Below, in pieces: positions 1 to 9,907 of a stretch of 64,000 bases of DNA; the first letter of the stretch is position 1; each line of letters opens with the position of its first letter. The DNA lies in NCBI GenBank assembly GCA_963682175.1, contig OY821772.1:15616743-15680742 (forward strand), in the 5' to 3' direction. Below the pieces are notes generated by a model that saw only the letters and a list, made by a program, of their open reading frames with translations, did no database searches and was not told where the DNA came from. Origin of the DNA: Triglochin maritima (lineage: Eukaryota; Streptophyta; Magnoliopsida; Alismatales; Juncaginaceae). The position numbers and the translations under genes were made by a program.

Positions 1-482
1 GAGAGATTTGATGGTCTGCTGATTCGAAGTAAGGACTTGATTTGTGGATGACATAATTTTTTTACTGAGTTCTCAAGTCCACGAGTCAAGTTCTCAAGAA
101 AATTAAACAAGGTTTCCATGTTGTTAGAATTAGGAAACCCTGGTGGGTTGGTGCTTTGGGCTTGGGGTGGCTAATAAGACTGTGAATGCATGGGAGGTTG
201 GTGTGGTCAGTTAGGTGGTCTAGAAAAGTTCGAAGGACCACCTGGGGCATTGTTTTGGTTCCATGAAAAATTAGGGTGGTTCCTCTATCCAGGTTTATAT
301 GAGGATAAATATGGGTCATTCCTTGATCTATCATAGATGACATTAACATGTTCCATCTCAAGAGGAATGGATGCACACTCGCCTCCTACATGACCTATCC
401 TACCACATAAATAACAGGGAAATGGACCAGATGTAGACACATGTGACACACCTTGCTGGTTTTCGAGCTCCATTGAATCCAT
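1..482 (-). pseudogene. G1 gag fragment with CCHC zinc knuckle (Ty3/gypsy, Athila-like)
   Basis: This is the C-terminal part of a gypsy Gag, the capsid/nucleocapsid protein that packages element RNA. The minus-strand frame at 285-482 contains C-Y-L-C-G-R-I-G-H-V-G-G-E-C, a CX2CX4HX4C zinc knuckle, followed by a run of the type EMEHVN..YDRSRNDPY. The same run occurs in the G2 gag at 31332-31802. Downstream on the minus strand (86-376) another frame carries the continuation rich in Pro, His and Asn, so the frame is broken at least once. The rest of the protein and the downstream pol lie beyond the left edge. Unlike the G2 copy, this copy keeps the full knuckle. Confidence 0.75.
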
Positions 483-1326
483 TCAGCGCATTAAGGCTGC
501 CATGTGTGCCTCGGTTGTCTTAGTGATATCGACAACAAATGCAGCACCCAGTCTACGACGAGGACCACAAAGCCCACCATGTGAGCCAAGATCCGGAGAT
601 CTCATCTGTCCTACTATTGATAGAGTGGGCGACGCCGATCAGGCATAAACGGTCATGATAGGATCACTCTCCTTATGCGCCCGAGATCCTTAGGGCCAAT
701 GTCTACTTGATTTTAAAATTAGGCTCTTGATTAGTATGGTTTATGGGGGTGAAGGAAAGGGTGATGAAATCCCCCACCTTATCTTATATGGCATAGCCCC
801 TCCTTAGTAGCGTTTTGGAGTCTTAATCTAGCAATCAACTCTCCAAACAAACGCTCAACTCACACTTGTTGCAATGCAATTCCTACTAACTAATGCATGG
901 TCATACCAAATGCATGAATGAGTGTAGTAAATGCATACCTCATGCCAACGCTCAACAACTGAAAGTAAAGCTAAAACAAAAGACAAAGTATGTGCCTAAG
1001 TCAAGTATATGATTCATGACCTAAGCAAGCAAGAATGCCTAATCTTTTGCTTTGGATTTTAGTGTCCAAGAAGATTAAAAGGGGATTCATTATTGTTCAG
1101 GGGGCAAACTACAACTCATGACATGCCAAATTGAGCCCCAGACAACTATATCATATGTAACAACAAACCATAGAAAGAAGGAGAAAATTGGATCTCACCA
1201 GACTCCCAGTTGGCACTCTCAGGCCGCTGATTAGAGGTCCAAGTAGCTTTGTTCTCCTCCAAACTTCCCTGGTCACTTCCCTTGAGCCTCAAAGTCTCCT
1301 AAAACACAGAAACTACAAAGCAAAAT
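483..1326 (-). other. G1 untranslated leader, gag-proximal part
   Basis: This stretch has no open frame. It aligns by eye with the leader of G2 (about 33000-33780): both share the 'cttttgctttgg' stretch, the 'gcaatgcaattcctact' stretch and the region around the 'agactcccag/agactgctga' segment. In a gypsy element this is the region between the primer binding site and gag. It is cut at 1326 by C1 and resumes at 8069. Confidence 0.65.
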
Positions 1327-2815
1327 TGTAGAATCATGAGGGTCTTGTAATTCTAATCATTTTTAAGCTAATTACCTACTTGTTTAATCAATCAAGATAT
1401 GCACAGCGGAATTTAAACAAATACAAGTAAGTAAGGCAGACCACAACGATGACACCAGATTTTTATAGAAGTTCTGCCTCCTACTTACTTCCTCTCTTGC
1501 AAGCTCCGCTCAATCTCCCTTGGGCTCCGATTGTGTCTTCATTATCAATCTCCTTCCGGGCCGAGATTAAGCCTTCTACAAAACAAGCTCCACGAACACC
1601 CTCGTGAGCTTGACTTTCTTCTCTCACAATCCGAGAGGTACCCTTCGGGCTTTAACCGAAGTCCTTGCTTCTTCACAACTGAGATCTTGAGTGTAACACA
1701 CTCTCTAACTTGAGCACACTTAGCTTAAGATGTGGAATTGATGCTAAGATGTGGAAGTTTAAGCTTGGACAATAGGATTTGGGGAATGGGAGAATTAGGA
1801 GTTTCTCTTGTGTGTATTTGACAAATGGAAGTGTAAGAGGTGTCTGATTGTGTCAAGGGAACACCCATTTATATGCTCCTAAGGTAGTATAGCCATTGGC
1901 AATGAATTGGGTAAAGATTGTGTATGATACACAAAACAAAAACTGACAGGACCCAATTCTGAGTAAGTTCGGTCGACCGGATTGGGCTGAACGGTCGACC
2001 ATTTGACAATTTCGATTAAGGTTCGGTCGACTGGTTAAGGAACGGTCGACCGCCAAAGGCTACAATGTTGGTACACTTAAGTGATCGGTCGAACACCGAG
2101 ATATGTTCGGTCGACCGATTCATACCAGACACTTTGGGGTTGACAAACAAGATCATATTCGGTCGACCGAAAACTAACATGCAGTTCGGGTTTGTCAAGT
2201 CTTCTTAGGTTCGGTCGACCGAACAAGGTCCTTGGTTTACCGATACACAAAATGTATATGGGGTATATGGAGATAATACGAATATGACCGCTGGGTATAA
2301 TACGACAAAACAAACGGTCGGAAATTTGTTGTTACATGGTGGACCGAAAAGGTCTGGACGGTCGACCGAACTTGGGAAGAAAAACACTAACAGTATATAT
2401 GATCACTCGGTCGACCGAACAGTCTGTTTCGGTCGACCAAATGTGGGCAAATTGTTCAGGTTTGTGTTTAGTGTTTTCTGGTCTATGTTTGGGTGATCTA
2501 TTGAAGTCGAAATTATGTGAAATTTTGTGTGTGACTTCTATAGGGAACCTAGTGTGTGTTTGAGTAGTTTTTAGATCAAGTATGCTCAATTACACAAAGT
2601 TCCTAAGAGTCAAAGAAATACAAATTACATGTCTTCAAATGAGCTTGTTTACATGTCTTGACTTGATTTCCTTTCTTTCTTGAGTCTTGATCACCTGTAG
2701 AAGTTAGCACAAAGCAACATACATGCAATGCAATATGTGTTCTACTCTACATGATCCCAATTAAGATTAGGTTGATTAAATCATCAAAACATATATTAAG
2801 GCCAAAAAGCCAACA
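1327..2815 (-). repeat. C1 3' LTR
   Basis: The LTR runs, on the minus strand, from TGTTGGCTTTTTGG at 2815 to ...TCTACA at 1327. It is about 1489 bp and closely matches the 5' LTR at 6623-8068, apart from about 49 bp near 1618-1666 that are missing in the 5' copy. A TATAAAT box lies at 1867-1873 (minus). A palindrome array occupies about 1969-2440. The many short frames here that read as RSTE, GRPN or VDRT peptides come only from the repeated palindrome and are not genes. Confidence 0.85.
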
Positions 2816-2830
2816 ATCTCCCCCTTTTTG
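2816..2830 (-). promoter_or_regulatory. C1 polypurine tract
   Basis: The minus strand reads CAAAAAGGGGGAGAT directly before the LTR start TGTTGG. This is the plus-strand primer for reverse transcription and marks the internal/LTR boundary. C3 has the same tract at 58196-58211. Confidence 0.85.
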
Positions 2831-3405
2831 ATGATGGCAACCTATATCTTAATACTTGAAATTTTTGGTTATAAACTATGCATATAAATGCTCCCCCTAT
2901 GGATTTGCATAGTTTTTGTTCATTGTTAATCAAATTTCAAGTTACCCCCTTAATTATCTCTCCCCCTATGACATCCATTAAAAAATTTTAAACATTGAAT
3001 TTTGGATGTCTTGTAATGAAGTTGGTCCCCCTATCAATATGAATATGATTTTTTAATTAAGTTCAATTCTTAATTCTCCCCTATTAACATCAAGCAAATA
3101 TTACAATATAGCATGTGATGTATTAATTCCCCTTTTTGACATCTATTTAGAAAATTTAACTCTAAAACATTGGATGTGATTCAAATTTAAAGATTTGCAA
3201 TGAAAGGATATAAGATATGTCAATTAGGCACGTAAAACATAGACTAGAACCAATTTATTCAAAAATTTAGAGGACAAGAATTATACCAACTTTGAAACTT
3301 TGAATTGGTTCCAATCTCATTTGGTGATGCAATGGGGTTTGAATTTGACTCTTAAGCTTTCCCGGTCACCACCGATTTCCTCCTCAAGCACCTACAAGTG
3401 TAGAT
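2831..3405 (-). other. C1 3' non-coding region where pol would be expected
   Basis: AT-rich, with no frame showing integrase, reverse transcriptase or RNase H motifs. It aligns by eye with the equivalent stretch of C3 (about 57590-58195): both contain 'tggtataa', 'ctctagtct/ttctagtct' and 'cttcattacaagacatcc' segments in the same order. It also holds several short G-rich runs resembling extra polypurine tracts, for example near 2960 and 3025. Confidence 0.65.
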
Positions 3406-3970
3406 TTAGGTGTAGGGATCTTAAGGGGCCCTCTAGTGATCGTAATTAAACAAGATGCGGAATTAAAAACTAATTACGAACTAACAACTAATCATGCAAG
3501 GGTTATTCTAAGAGATAGAGAACTTGCAAACCAACGTTGAAGTCGACGCCCGATTTAACGAGGTTCGGCACCCTCCCCTGGTCCTAGTCCTCACTCACAA
3601 GCCCCGCTCGTCCCTCGAGCCTCGCTTGTGGTTCCACTAACCGATCTCCGTTCCGGGCCGAGACCAACGCTATTTACAACACCGAGCCTCGCGAACAACC
3701 TCGCCTCGCTCGTGTCTCCTCTCACAACCCGAGAGGGAGCTTCCTCGAAGCTTTACAACTTGGTGATTCTTGAATAAGGAATTGGAATCACAATCTAACT
3801 AACACTCTATACTTGAGCACACTTGGATATGATATGGAATTGGATATGCAAGTGGTGAAGTTTAGGCTTGAGTGTTGTGGATTGAGAGCTTGAAGATGGA
3901 GAGGATTTGGCTTTGAGTATTGGATAGATAGGAAGTGTTCAAGATGTCCAAAGCAACCAAATGAGGTCCT

Positions 3971-3977
3971 ATTTATA
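3971..3977 (-). promoter_or_regulatory. S1 TATA box
   Basis: TATAAAT on the minus strand, followed by AGGACC. The position inside the LTR relative to the palindrome array (which lies upstream on the minus strand at 4076-4650) matches the C1 and C3 LTRs, so this is the likely Pol II core promoter of the LTR. Confidence 0.5.
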
Positions 3978-4075
3978 AGCCTTCAAGCTCATCTAGCCGT
4001 TTGGGAGTTGGTGGGGAATGGACCAATGAGAAAGCAAGATGTGACTTAAGCTCGGCCAGAAATCAAGACAGATTC

Positions 4076-4650
4076 GGTCGACCGTTATCCACACGGTAGT
4101 CCGAAACATTGGTCTGAACAAAGAACTCGGTTGACCGATTATGTATCGGATCACCGTTCACCAACCTCCAGTAGCTTTTATCTATTTAGCCCTAATTAAA
4201 TTCGGTTCACCGAAGTCCATTCGGTTCACCGTTCCAATGTGGACAGTAGAATTGGTTGGGCTCTGATCTACTCAAGTTCGGTTGACCGTGTATACTTCGG
4301 TATACCGAAGTAGCGCGGGAATTGCGCTGACAAAGCGTGGGAGATTGGTTTACCAATAACGGTCAAGTTAAATAGCTGTTGGTCTCCTAAAGCAATATGA
4401 TTCGGTTGACCGAATGAAGTTCGGTGTACCGAATATGGATAAGTCAATTTGGCTTTAGGTCAAGATTTAAATACGACCGTTGGAGCAAAGTCCAAAACCG
4501 GTCCAGGCTAATTCGGTCTACCGAAGGCGGTTCGGTATACCGAGGTGGTTATTCCAGGGAACACCTAAAGGATTCTACACGGTTGACCGCAAGGTGTTCG
4601 GTGGACCGAACTCTACAAGATTCGGTTTACCGAGAAAGGGTCGGTTAACC
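4076..4650. repeat. Palindrome array in S1 (CGGT-NN-ACCG, central bases varied)
   Basis: About 16 copies of TTCGGT-NN-ACCGAA-like sites. The centre varies: CG, TG, TC, TA, GT, CT, TT, GG. Sites fall in close pairs, for example near 4128/4145, 4200/4219, 4276/4293, 4400/4418, 4510/4529, 4579/4597 and 4620/4640, that is 17-20 bp apart. The half-sites are kept while the centre drifts. In C1 and C3 the centre is nearly always CG. Confidence 0.75.
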
Positions 4651-6607
4651 GTGGGGATACGGGACAGAATCCTAATGTGCTCAAGTTTACATTAATCCTT
4701 AGGACTCAAATTATACTACATTACATATTGGTCCAAAGCTTGATTACATGTCTTGAGTCTTTATCTTCTTGTCCCCAAGCTCCTTAGCTTGATTCTTCAT
4801 CAACCTATTAAGAATATCGCAAGTACATGAATATATATGCAATGCATGTATTCATGTTTGCTTACTTTGATTGTCTAGGTTGATTGATTAAATATAGATT
4901 AAGATTAGATTACTTAATCATCAAAACTAAATAAAGATTAAGGCTAAAAAGCCAACATTAGGTACACAAACAACTTTGGGTCCTTGAATGTTAGCTTTGA
5001 GAACCCAAACCATTTTGGTTTGAGGAGCCCACACACTTGAAGAACTATTCTTTACAACTATGTGCTTTCCATTTAAAGTTGTATGAATTAAATGGTTTTT
5101 ACGATATTAATCATTATATCCTAAACTATGTTTTTGCAAAGATTGTCTTTGACTTCCTAATAGCATATTTAGCATCTTAGTTCCATTAGTGAATCTTTCA
5201 AGATCTTTTCTTAATTGCACATTGCAAGCTTGAATATCTAATTGTTCACTATCAATGGGTGTTGCTTTTAAACTTTCAATAGTTGATGCATTAGTTTCAA
5301 GTTTAGCAAGCACCTCATTTTTCTCATTCATGCATGTTTCAATTTCATTTTGGAGATCAGTGATTAGCTTTCTAGAACTTTTGTTCTTTTCATAAGTGAT
5401 CTCATATTGTTTAACTAAGTCATGGAATGAATTTTGAAGCTCATCATGTGTACATGTTTCATCATTTGCACTAGAATTGAAGCTATTACTATAATAAGAC
5501 TTAGTTGAGCATGTTCTAATAGAACAAGAGATAGAGGATACCTCACTTCCTTCATCTTGAATTGCCATAAGCACATATGTGCATATTACTTTGTTGATGA
5601 AGGTGCGGTTGATTGGGATGAAGATGATGATGATGATGTGTCATCCCAAGTAGCCTTGTGAGCTTACAACCTCTTCTCTTTTCTCTTACTCCTCTCCGTT
5701 TCTCTCCTTCTCTCTCTTCTCTCATTTTTCTTCTCCTTCTCTTTTCTCTCATTTTCACTCTCCTCCTTCTCCTTCTTCTTTTCTCTCAATTCACTTCTTC
5801 TACCTCTTCTTTCATTCTTTTATTCTTTATCATTCTTGAGGTATTTGAAGAAGTCTTTGGCTAGGACTTCAATGTCCTCATCTTCTACACTCCTCCTTGG
5901 TTGCTCAATGTTTGCATGTAATCCCAAGGTAGGTTTGTTCTTGGAGGCTTCCTTCTCCTTCCGATGGTTAATTTGGAGCTCATAAGCCATGAGATTTCCA
6001 ATTAACTCCTCCATCTTGAGTTGGGAGAGGTCGTGTGCTTCTTCAATTGCGACCACCTTATCTTCCTAATCGTTGCTTAATGACCAAAGGAATTTCCTTG
6101 TCATCTCTCCTTCATTTAATTTTCTTCCAAGAACCAAAAGAGAGTTAGTAATATCGGTGAAGCGAATGTTCATTTCGCTTATGTTTTCACTGATTTGCAT
6201 AGAAACAATCTCATATTTATGCATGAGGAGACTAATGCGGGTTTCCTTAGTTTTGCTATCCTCCTCATGATGCATTTGCAGTCTATGCCATATTTCATAT
6301 GCACTTTCACTACCCCTAATTCTATTGTATTCACCCTCATTAAGGCCACAATAAATAATGTTCATGATGTTCAAGTTCATCTCAATTTCTTTCATTTTGG
6401 GCCTAGTAAGTGAACCTAATTCATCTTCATTTAGGGGAGTGTATGGATTTTGAAGAATCCTCCAATACTTAAGGTCATTTGAAATTAGGAATAATCATAG
6501 TTTGACCCATTCAGTAAAGGAGGTCTTGTTGTGCATAAACCCTCTACATGATTAGATGTGCTAGCTATTGCTAAAAATACGGTTAAGTAATGCGATTTAG
6601 CTCACAA

Positions 6608-6620
6608 GGCTCAGATACCA
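6608..6620 (-). promoter_or_regulatory. C1 primer binding site (initiator tRNA-Met)
   Basis: The minus strand reads TGGTATCTGAGCC, one mismatch from the copia consensus TGGTATCAGAGCC that pairs with the 3' end of initiator tRNA-Met. It lies two bases inside the 5' LTR. Confidence 0.85.
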
Positions 6621-6622
6621 AA

Positions 6623-8068
6623 TATGGGATCGTGAGGGTCTCTAATTCTAATCACTTTTAAGCTAATTACCTACTTGTTTAATCAATCAAGATATGCACA
6701 GTGGAATTTAAACAAATACAAGTAAATAAGGCAAACCACAACGATGACACCAGATTTTTATAGAGGTTCTGCCTTCAGCCTACTTCCTCTCTTGCAAGCT
6801 CCACTCGATCTCCCTCGAGCTCCTCTTGCGTCTTCACTATCAACCTCCTTCCGGGCCGAGATTAAGCCTTTTACAAAATAAGCTCCACGAACATCCTCGT
6901 GAGCTTTAACCGAAGTCCTTGCTTCTTCACAACTGAGATCTTGAGTGTAACACACTCTCTAACTTGAGCACACTTAGCTTAAGATGTGGAATTGATGCTA
7001 AGATGTGGAAGTTTAAGCTTGGACAATAGGATTTGGGGAATGGGAGAATTAGGAGTTTCTCTTGTGTGTATTTGACAAATGGAAGTGTAAGAGGTGTCTG
7101 ATTGTGTCAAGGGAACACCCATTTATACGCTCCTAAGGTAGTATAGCCATTGGCAATGAATTGGGTAAAGATTGTGTATGATACACAAAACAAAAACTGA
7201 CAGGACCCAATTCTGAGTAAGTTCGGTCTACCGGATTGGGCTGAACGGTCGACCGTTTGACAATTTCGATTAAGGTTCGGTCGACTGGTTAAGGAACGGT
7301 CGACCACCAAAGGTTACAATGTTGGTACACTTAAGTGATCGGTCGAACACCGAGATATGTTCGGTCGATCGATTCATACCAAGCACTTTGGGGTGGACAA
7401 ACAAGATCATATTCGGTCGACCGAAAACTAACAGGCAGTTCGGGTTTGTCAAGTCTTCTTAGGTTCGGTCGACCGAACAAGGTCCTCGGTTGACCGATAC
7501 ACAAAATGTATTTGGGGTATATGGAGATAATACGAATACGACCGTTGGGTATAATATGATAAAACAAACGGTCGTAAATTTGTTGTTACACGGTCGACCG
7601 AAAAGGTCTGGACGGTCGACCGAACTTGGGCAGAAAAACACTAACAGGATATATGATCACTCGGTCGACCGAACGGTCTACTTCGGTCGACTGAATGTGG
7701 GCAGACTGTTCAGGTTTTGGTTTAGTGTTTTCCGGTCTAAGTTTGGGTGATCTATTGAAGTCCAAATTATGTGAAATTTCGTGTGTGACTTCTATAGGGA
7801 ACCTAGTGTGTGTTTGAGTAGTTTTTAGCTCAAGTATGCTCAATTACACAAAGTTCCTAAGACTCAAAGAAATACAAATTACATGTCTTCAAATGAGCTT
7901 TTTACATGTCTTGACTTGATTTCCTTTCTTCTTTGAGTCTTGATCACCTGTAGAAGTTAGCACAAAGCAATATACATGCAATGCAACATGTGTGTTACTC
8001 TACATGATCAAAATTAAGATTAGGTTGATTAAATCATCAAAACATAGATTAAGGCCAAAGAGCCAACA
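6623..8068 (-). repeat. C1 5' LTR
   Basis: A 1446-bp LTR bounded by the primer site at 6620 and by ...AGCCAACA at 8068. The inner end reads TATGGG where the other copies have TGTTGG. Its TATAAAT box is at 7131-7137 (minus), and a palindrome array is at 7221-7695. By eye the two C1 LTRs differ by only a few percent plus one 49-bp gap. Confidence 0.85.
7221..7695. repeat. Palindrome array in C1 5' LTR (GGTCGACC, paired)
   Basis: About 13-14 sites of the type TTCGGTCGACCGAA. Core centres lie at about 7227, 7249, 7281, 7300, 7343, 7365, 7417, 7469, 7490, 7594, 7616, 7665 and 7687. Most fall in pairs 19-22 bp apart. The order and spacing mirror those of C3 at 55237-55730, as expected for opposite orientation. 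The copy in the C1 3' LTR (about 1969-2440) has the same plan. Confidence 0.85.
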
Positions 8069-8116
8069 ACAATTAAATCCACTTGAATCGCCCAAACAAG
8101 AGTCTGGATTGGCACC
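8069..8116 (-). other. G1 leader, LTR-proximal remainder
   Basis: This 48-bp piece continues the G1 leader after C1. It closely matches G2 33775-33816, including the 'agtctgga' segment and the run into the primer site. Confidence 0.75.
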
Positions 8117-8134
8117 TCCCCGGCAACGACACCA
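8117..8134 (-). promoter_or_regulatory. G1 primer binding site (tRNA-Asp type)
   Basis: The minus strand reads TGGTGTCGTTGCCGGGGA, two substitutions from TGGCGCCGTTGCCGGGGA seen intact in G2 at 33817-33834. That sequence is the Athila-type primer site complementary to the 3' end of tRNA-Asp. Confidence 0.8.
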
Positions 8135-8140
8135 TAAACT

Positions 8141-9713
8141 TGTTTAAACGTTTTAAATACCGCAAGTGCACAACGTCGGTGAAGGCGAGGCAAGTACGTG
8201 TCGATCCACAGGGAGGTGAGTAGCCTCTGGTTTGTCCGAAATCATGCGGCGAAAATTGGGGAAAAGATTTGATTATGCTAAACTAAACTACACTAAAATC
8301 GAAAGTAAGAAATGTGAAAGAAAGCAACTAAAGCTTGGAAATCAAGAAGAGAAACCCCGAAGGGGTGGAGTGTGTGCACATATGAAGTGAAATAATTGAT
8401 GAATGATGCAAGTAAGCATGTTTGTGTGTGTGTCGTTTGTTTTCATGCATAGGAAGTGTCTAAAGATGTGGCAAAACCTATCAATCTATTCACACAAAGT
8501 ATCGGCAATTACTACTTGATTATCATAAGATTAGGCTCAACATAAAAGTGTCTAAAGATATGGAAAACTCATCAAAAATAATAAACTCATTTGAAGAACA
8601 AAGCTAAGCATGGGAGGTGTCTAAATCTTATGGCAAAACCCCAAAACAAAGTTTCTTCAATCAAACAAGCAAGCAACCACTAATACAAATACTTAACTAA
8701 CATGTAGCATATTCAACAAGAAAATTTTGTCAATAAACATGAGGAAACTAAGCATTGGATGTGTCTAAATCTTATGGCGAAACCCATCAATATTCCCCAT
8801 GTAGATGATTAAAATACCACCAATGAACATACAAACATGCAAGTTTACACAATCCAAAATTCATCAAACATCACAACATATATGTACGTCATCTCCACCC
8901 CCTAAAGGGGGATGGAACTACTCCGTAATCATTAACATAACTATTATGTTAAGAGGGGAAAACATATTAACTAGTTCTACTAAGATTAATAAAATGAAAT
9001 TAATCTAAGCATGCAAGCAGATAAAAGAGACAACATTAAACTAACAAAAAATTCTTTTATTAATGACTCACATTACAAGCAACATCTCCCTACTTGAGTT
9101 TTTGCCTCAAGGCTTGACTCTAAGTAGAAGGATTGACCACTAAGCAATGGGTAGTATTACAAGGGAGGATGAAGAGTTCTATTTATATTCATAGAAAAAG
9201 GTAATCGGGGATAATCCCCCGATGTGGGACTAATGAAACATTCCCAGAATAGACATAAACACATAACCCATATGAGGGAGAAACCGGGTCAGATTCTGAG
9301 AAAAACGGACCGCGAAGTGGCGGTCTTGGACCACCAATTGGCGCTCACAGTTTGCCAGATCCGACCCATTTTCGAATATTGTCTTTAGTTCTTCAATTAT
9401 TCATTGGGGTGCACTCGGATCGGTTATTGGAGCTTAGGCCCGGATCTAATTGCCAAAATGCTCCTCATAATGGTGTGGAGTTTCTTGTTTTGGTTATTGG
9501 TCCTTTTGGTTTACATCAGGGTCCTTCTCTCTTGCATCTCTGCCCATAAGTCTTACAACTTATTTATTTTTCTTGCTTTTAGATCATTCTTCTGTATCTT
9601 CTCCTCAAACTTGTTTATTCTTGAAACTTAAACATAAAACTCGTTTCGTAGATTGTTTAGGTAAAAGATAATGAATATAAGACACAAATGTATGCATGAT
9701 ATGATGTCAATTA
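8141..9713 (-). repeat. G1 5' LTR (Athila-like)
   Basis: The LTR begins TGTTTAAACG at 8141, six bases from the primer site, and ends ...GATGTCAATTA at 9713, about 1573 bp. It shows all family landmarks: two CCCC/GGGG hairpins (near 8354 and 8897), a TATA box (9181-9187, minus), an snRNA-type upstream element (9220-9230) and twin palindromes (9307-9346). Its right-hand host flank is the polypyrimidine tract at 9714, so the element boundary is taken there. A target duplication cannot be checked because the other end lies outside the window. Confidence 0.8.
9181..9230 (-). promoter_or_regulatory. G1 LTR promoter: snRNA-type USE plus TATA
   Basis: On the minus strand GTCCCACATCG (9220-9230) is followed after exactly 32 bp by TATAAAT (9181-9187). 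The first matches the plant snRNA upstream sequence element RTCCCACATCG. The same pair at the same spacing recurs in the other gypsy LTRs of the window. Confidence 0.65.
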
Positions 9714-9880
9714 CTCCTCTTCTTTCCTTATTCTTTCTTTGTTCTCTTCTTCTTTCTCCTCCTCTCCTCCTCTTTGTCTTTTCTTTCCCTCTCTTCCTTT
9801 CTCTTCCTCTCTTTTCTTCCTCTTCTTCCGTCTTCCTTTTTTCTTCCTCTTCCTCCCTCGTCTCATCTTGTGCTTCTTCT
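9714..9880. repeat. Polypyrimidine tract
   Basis: About 165 bp of nearly uninterrupted C and T on the plus strand, in CTT/CCT/TTC mixtures with only scattered purines. It abuts the G1 LTR end. The long frames across it on both strands (Ser/Phe/Leu-rich or Lys/Arg/Glu-rich) are composition artefacts. Confidence 0.8.
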
Positions 9881-9907
9881 TCTGCTCCACCAATGAATTC
9901 AAGATGT

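Larger units (their letters stand above)
3411..4957 (-). mobile_element. S1: solo copia LTR inside C1 gag, TSD TTAGG
   Basis: This 1547-bp LTR has termini TGTAGGGATC ... AGCCAACA on the plus strand (TGTTGGCT start on the minus). It is flanked by TTAGG at 3406-3410 and 4958-4962, a perfect 5-bp target duplication. No internal element sequence is attached, so it is a solo LTR left by LTR-LTR recombination. Its minus-strand start resembles the C1/C3 LTR (TGTTGGCTTTTTAGCC), but the body is diverged, so it is a related subfamily. Excising it restores the C1 gag frame reading PKVVCVPKSTLVGA-stop. Confidence 0.9.
3384..6560 (-). pseudogene. C1 gag pseudogene (split by S1)
   Basis: This is a copia Gag remnant. 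At 6066-6395 (minus) a UBN2-type capsid segment is readable: motifs SAYEIWHRLQ, MHKYEIVSM and RFTDITNSL. At 5820-6056 follows DLSQLKMEELIGNLMAYELQ, the usual next block. A basic, Lys/Arg/Glu-rich purine-coded stretch (about 5680-5830) takes the place where a CCHC knuckle is expected, and no knuckle is visible. At 5107-5574 comes an EVSS-type segment and a coiled coil. After S1 is removed the frame ends VPKSTLVGA-stop at 3384-3386. There are at least three frame breaks. The N-terminus (about 6400-6560) is visible only as fragments such as RPPLLNG.NYDY. Confidence 0.7.
1327..8068 (-). mobile_element. C1: Ty1/copia LTR element, gag-only, inserted in the G1 leader
   Basis: On the minus strand the order is 5' LTR (6623-8068), tRNA-Met primer site (6608-6620), degenerate gag, pol-less 3' region, polypurine tract (2816-2830) and 3' LTR (1327-2815). 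The flanks are AAAAT (1322-1326) and ACAAT (8069-8073), an imperfect 5-bp target duplication. Removing C1 joins the G1 leader into a sequence collinear with the G2 leader near 33775. Solo LTR S1 lies inside C1. No protease, integrase or reverse transcriptase sequence is present between gag and the polypurine tract. C3 has the same layout. Confidence 0.85.

Noticed and set aside
1969..2440. Regular palindromes considered as a CRISPR array
   Set aside because: Sites are palindromes only 10-14 bp long with unequal spacers inside an LTR of a plant retrotransposon.
1853..2589. Overlapping frames on both strands rich in RSTE, GRPN and VDRT (also 7107-7843, 55219-55803, 4424-4695)
   Set aside because: They are translations of the palindrome array GGTCGACC, which reads the same on both strands; no start context, domain or codon bias supports a protein.
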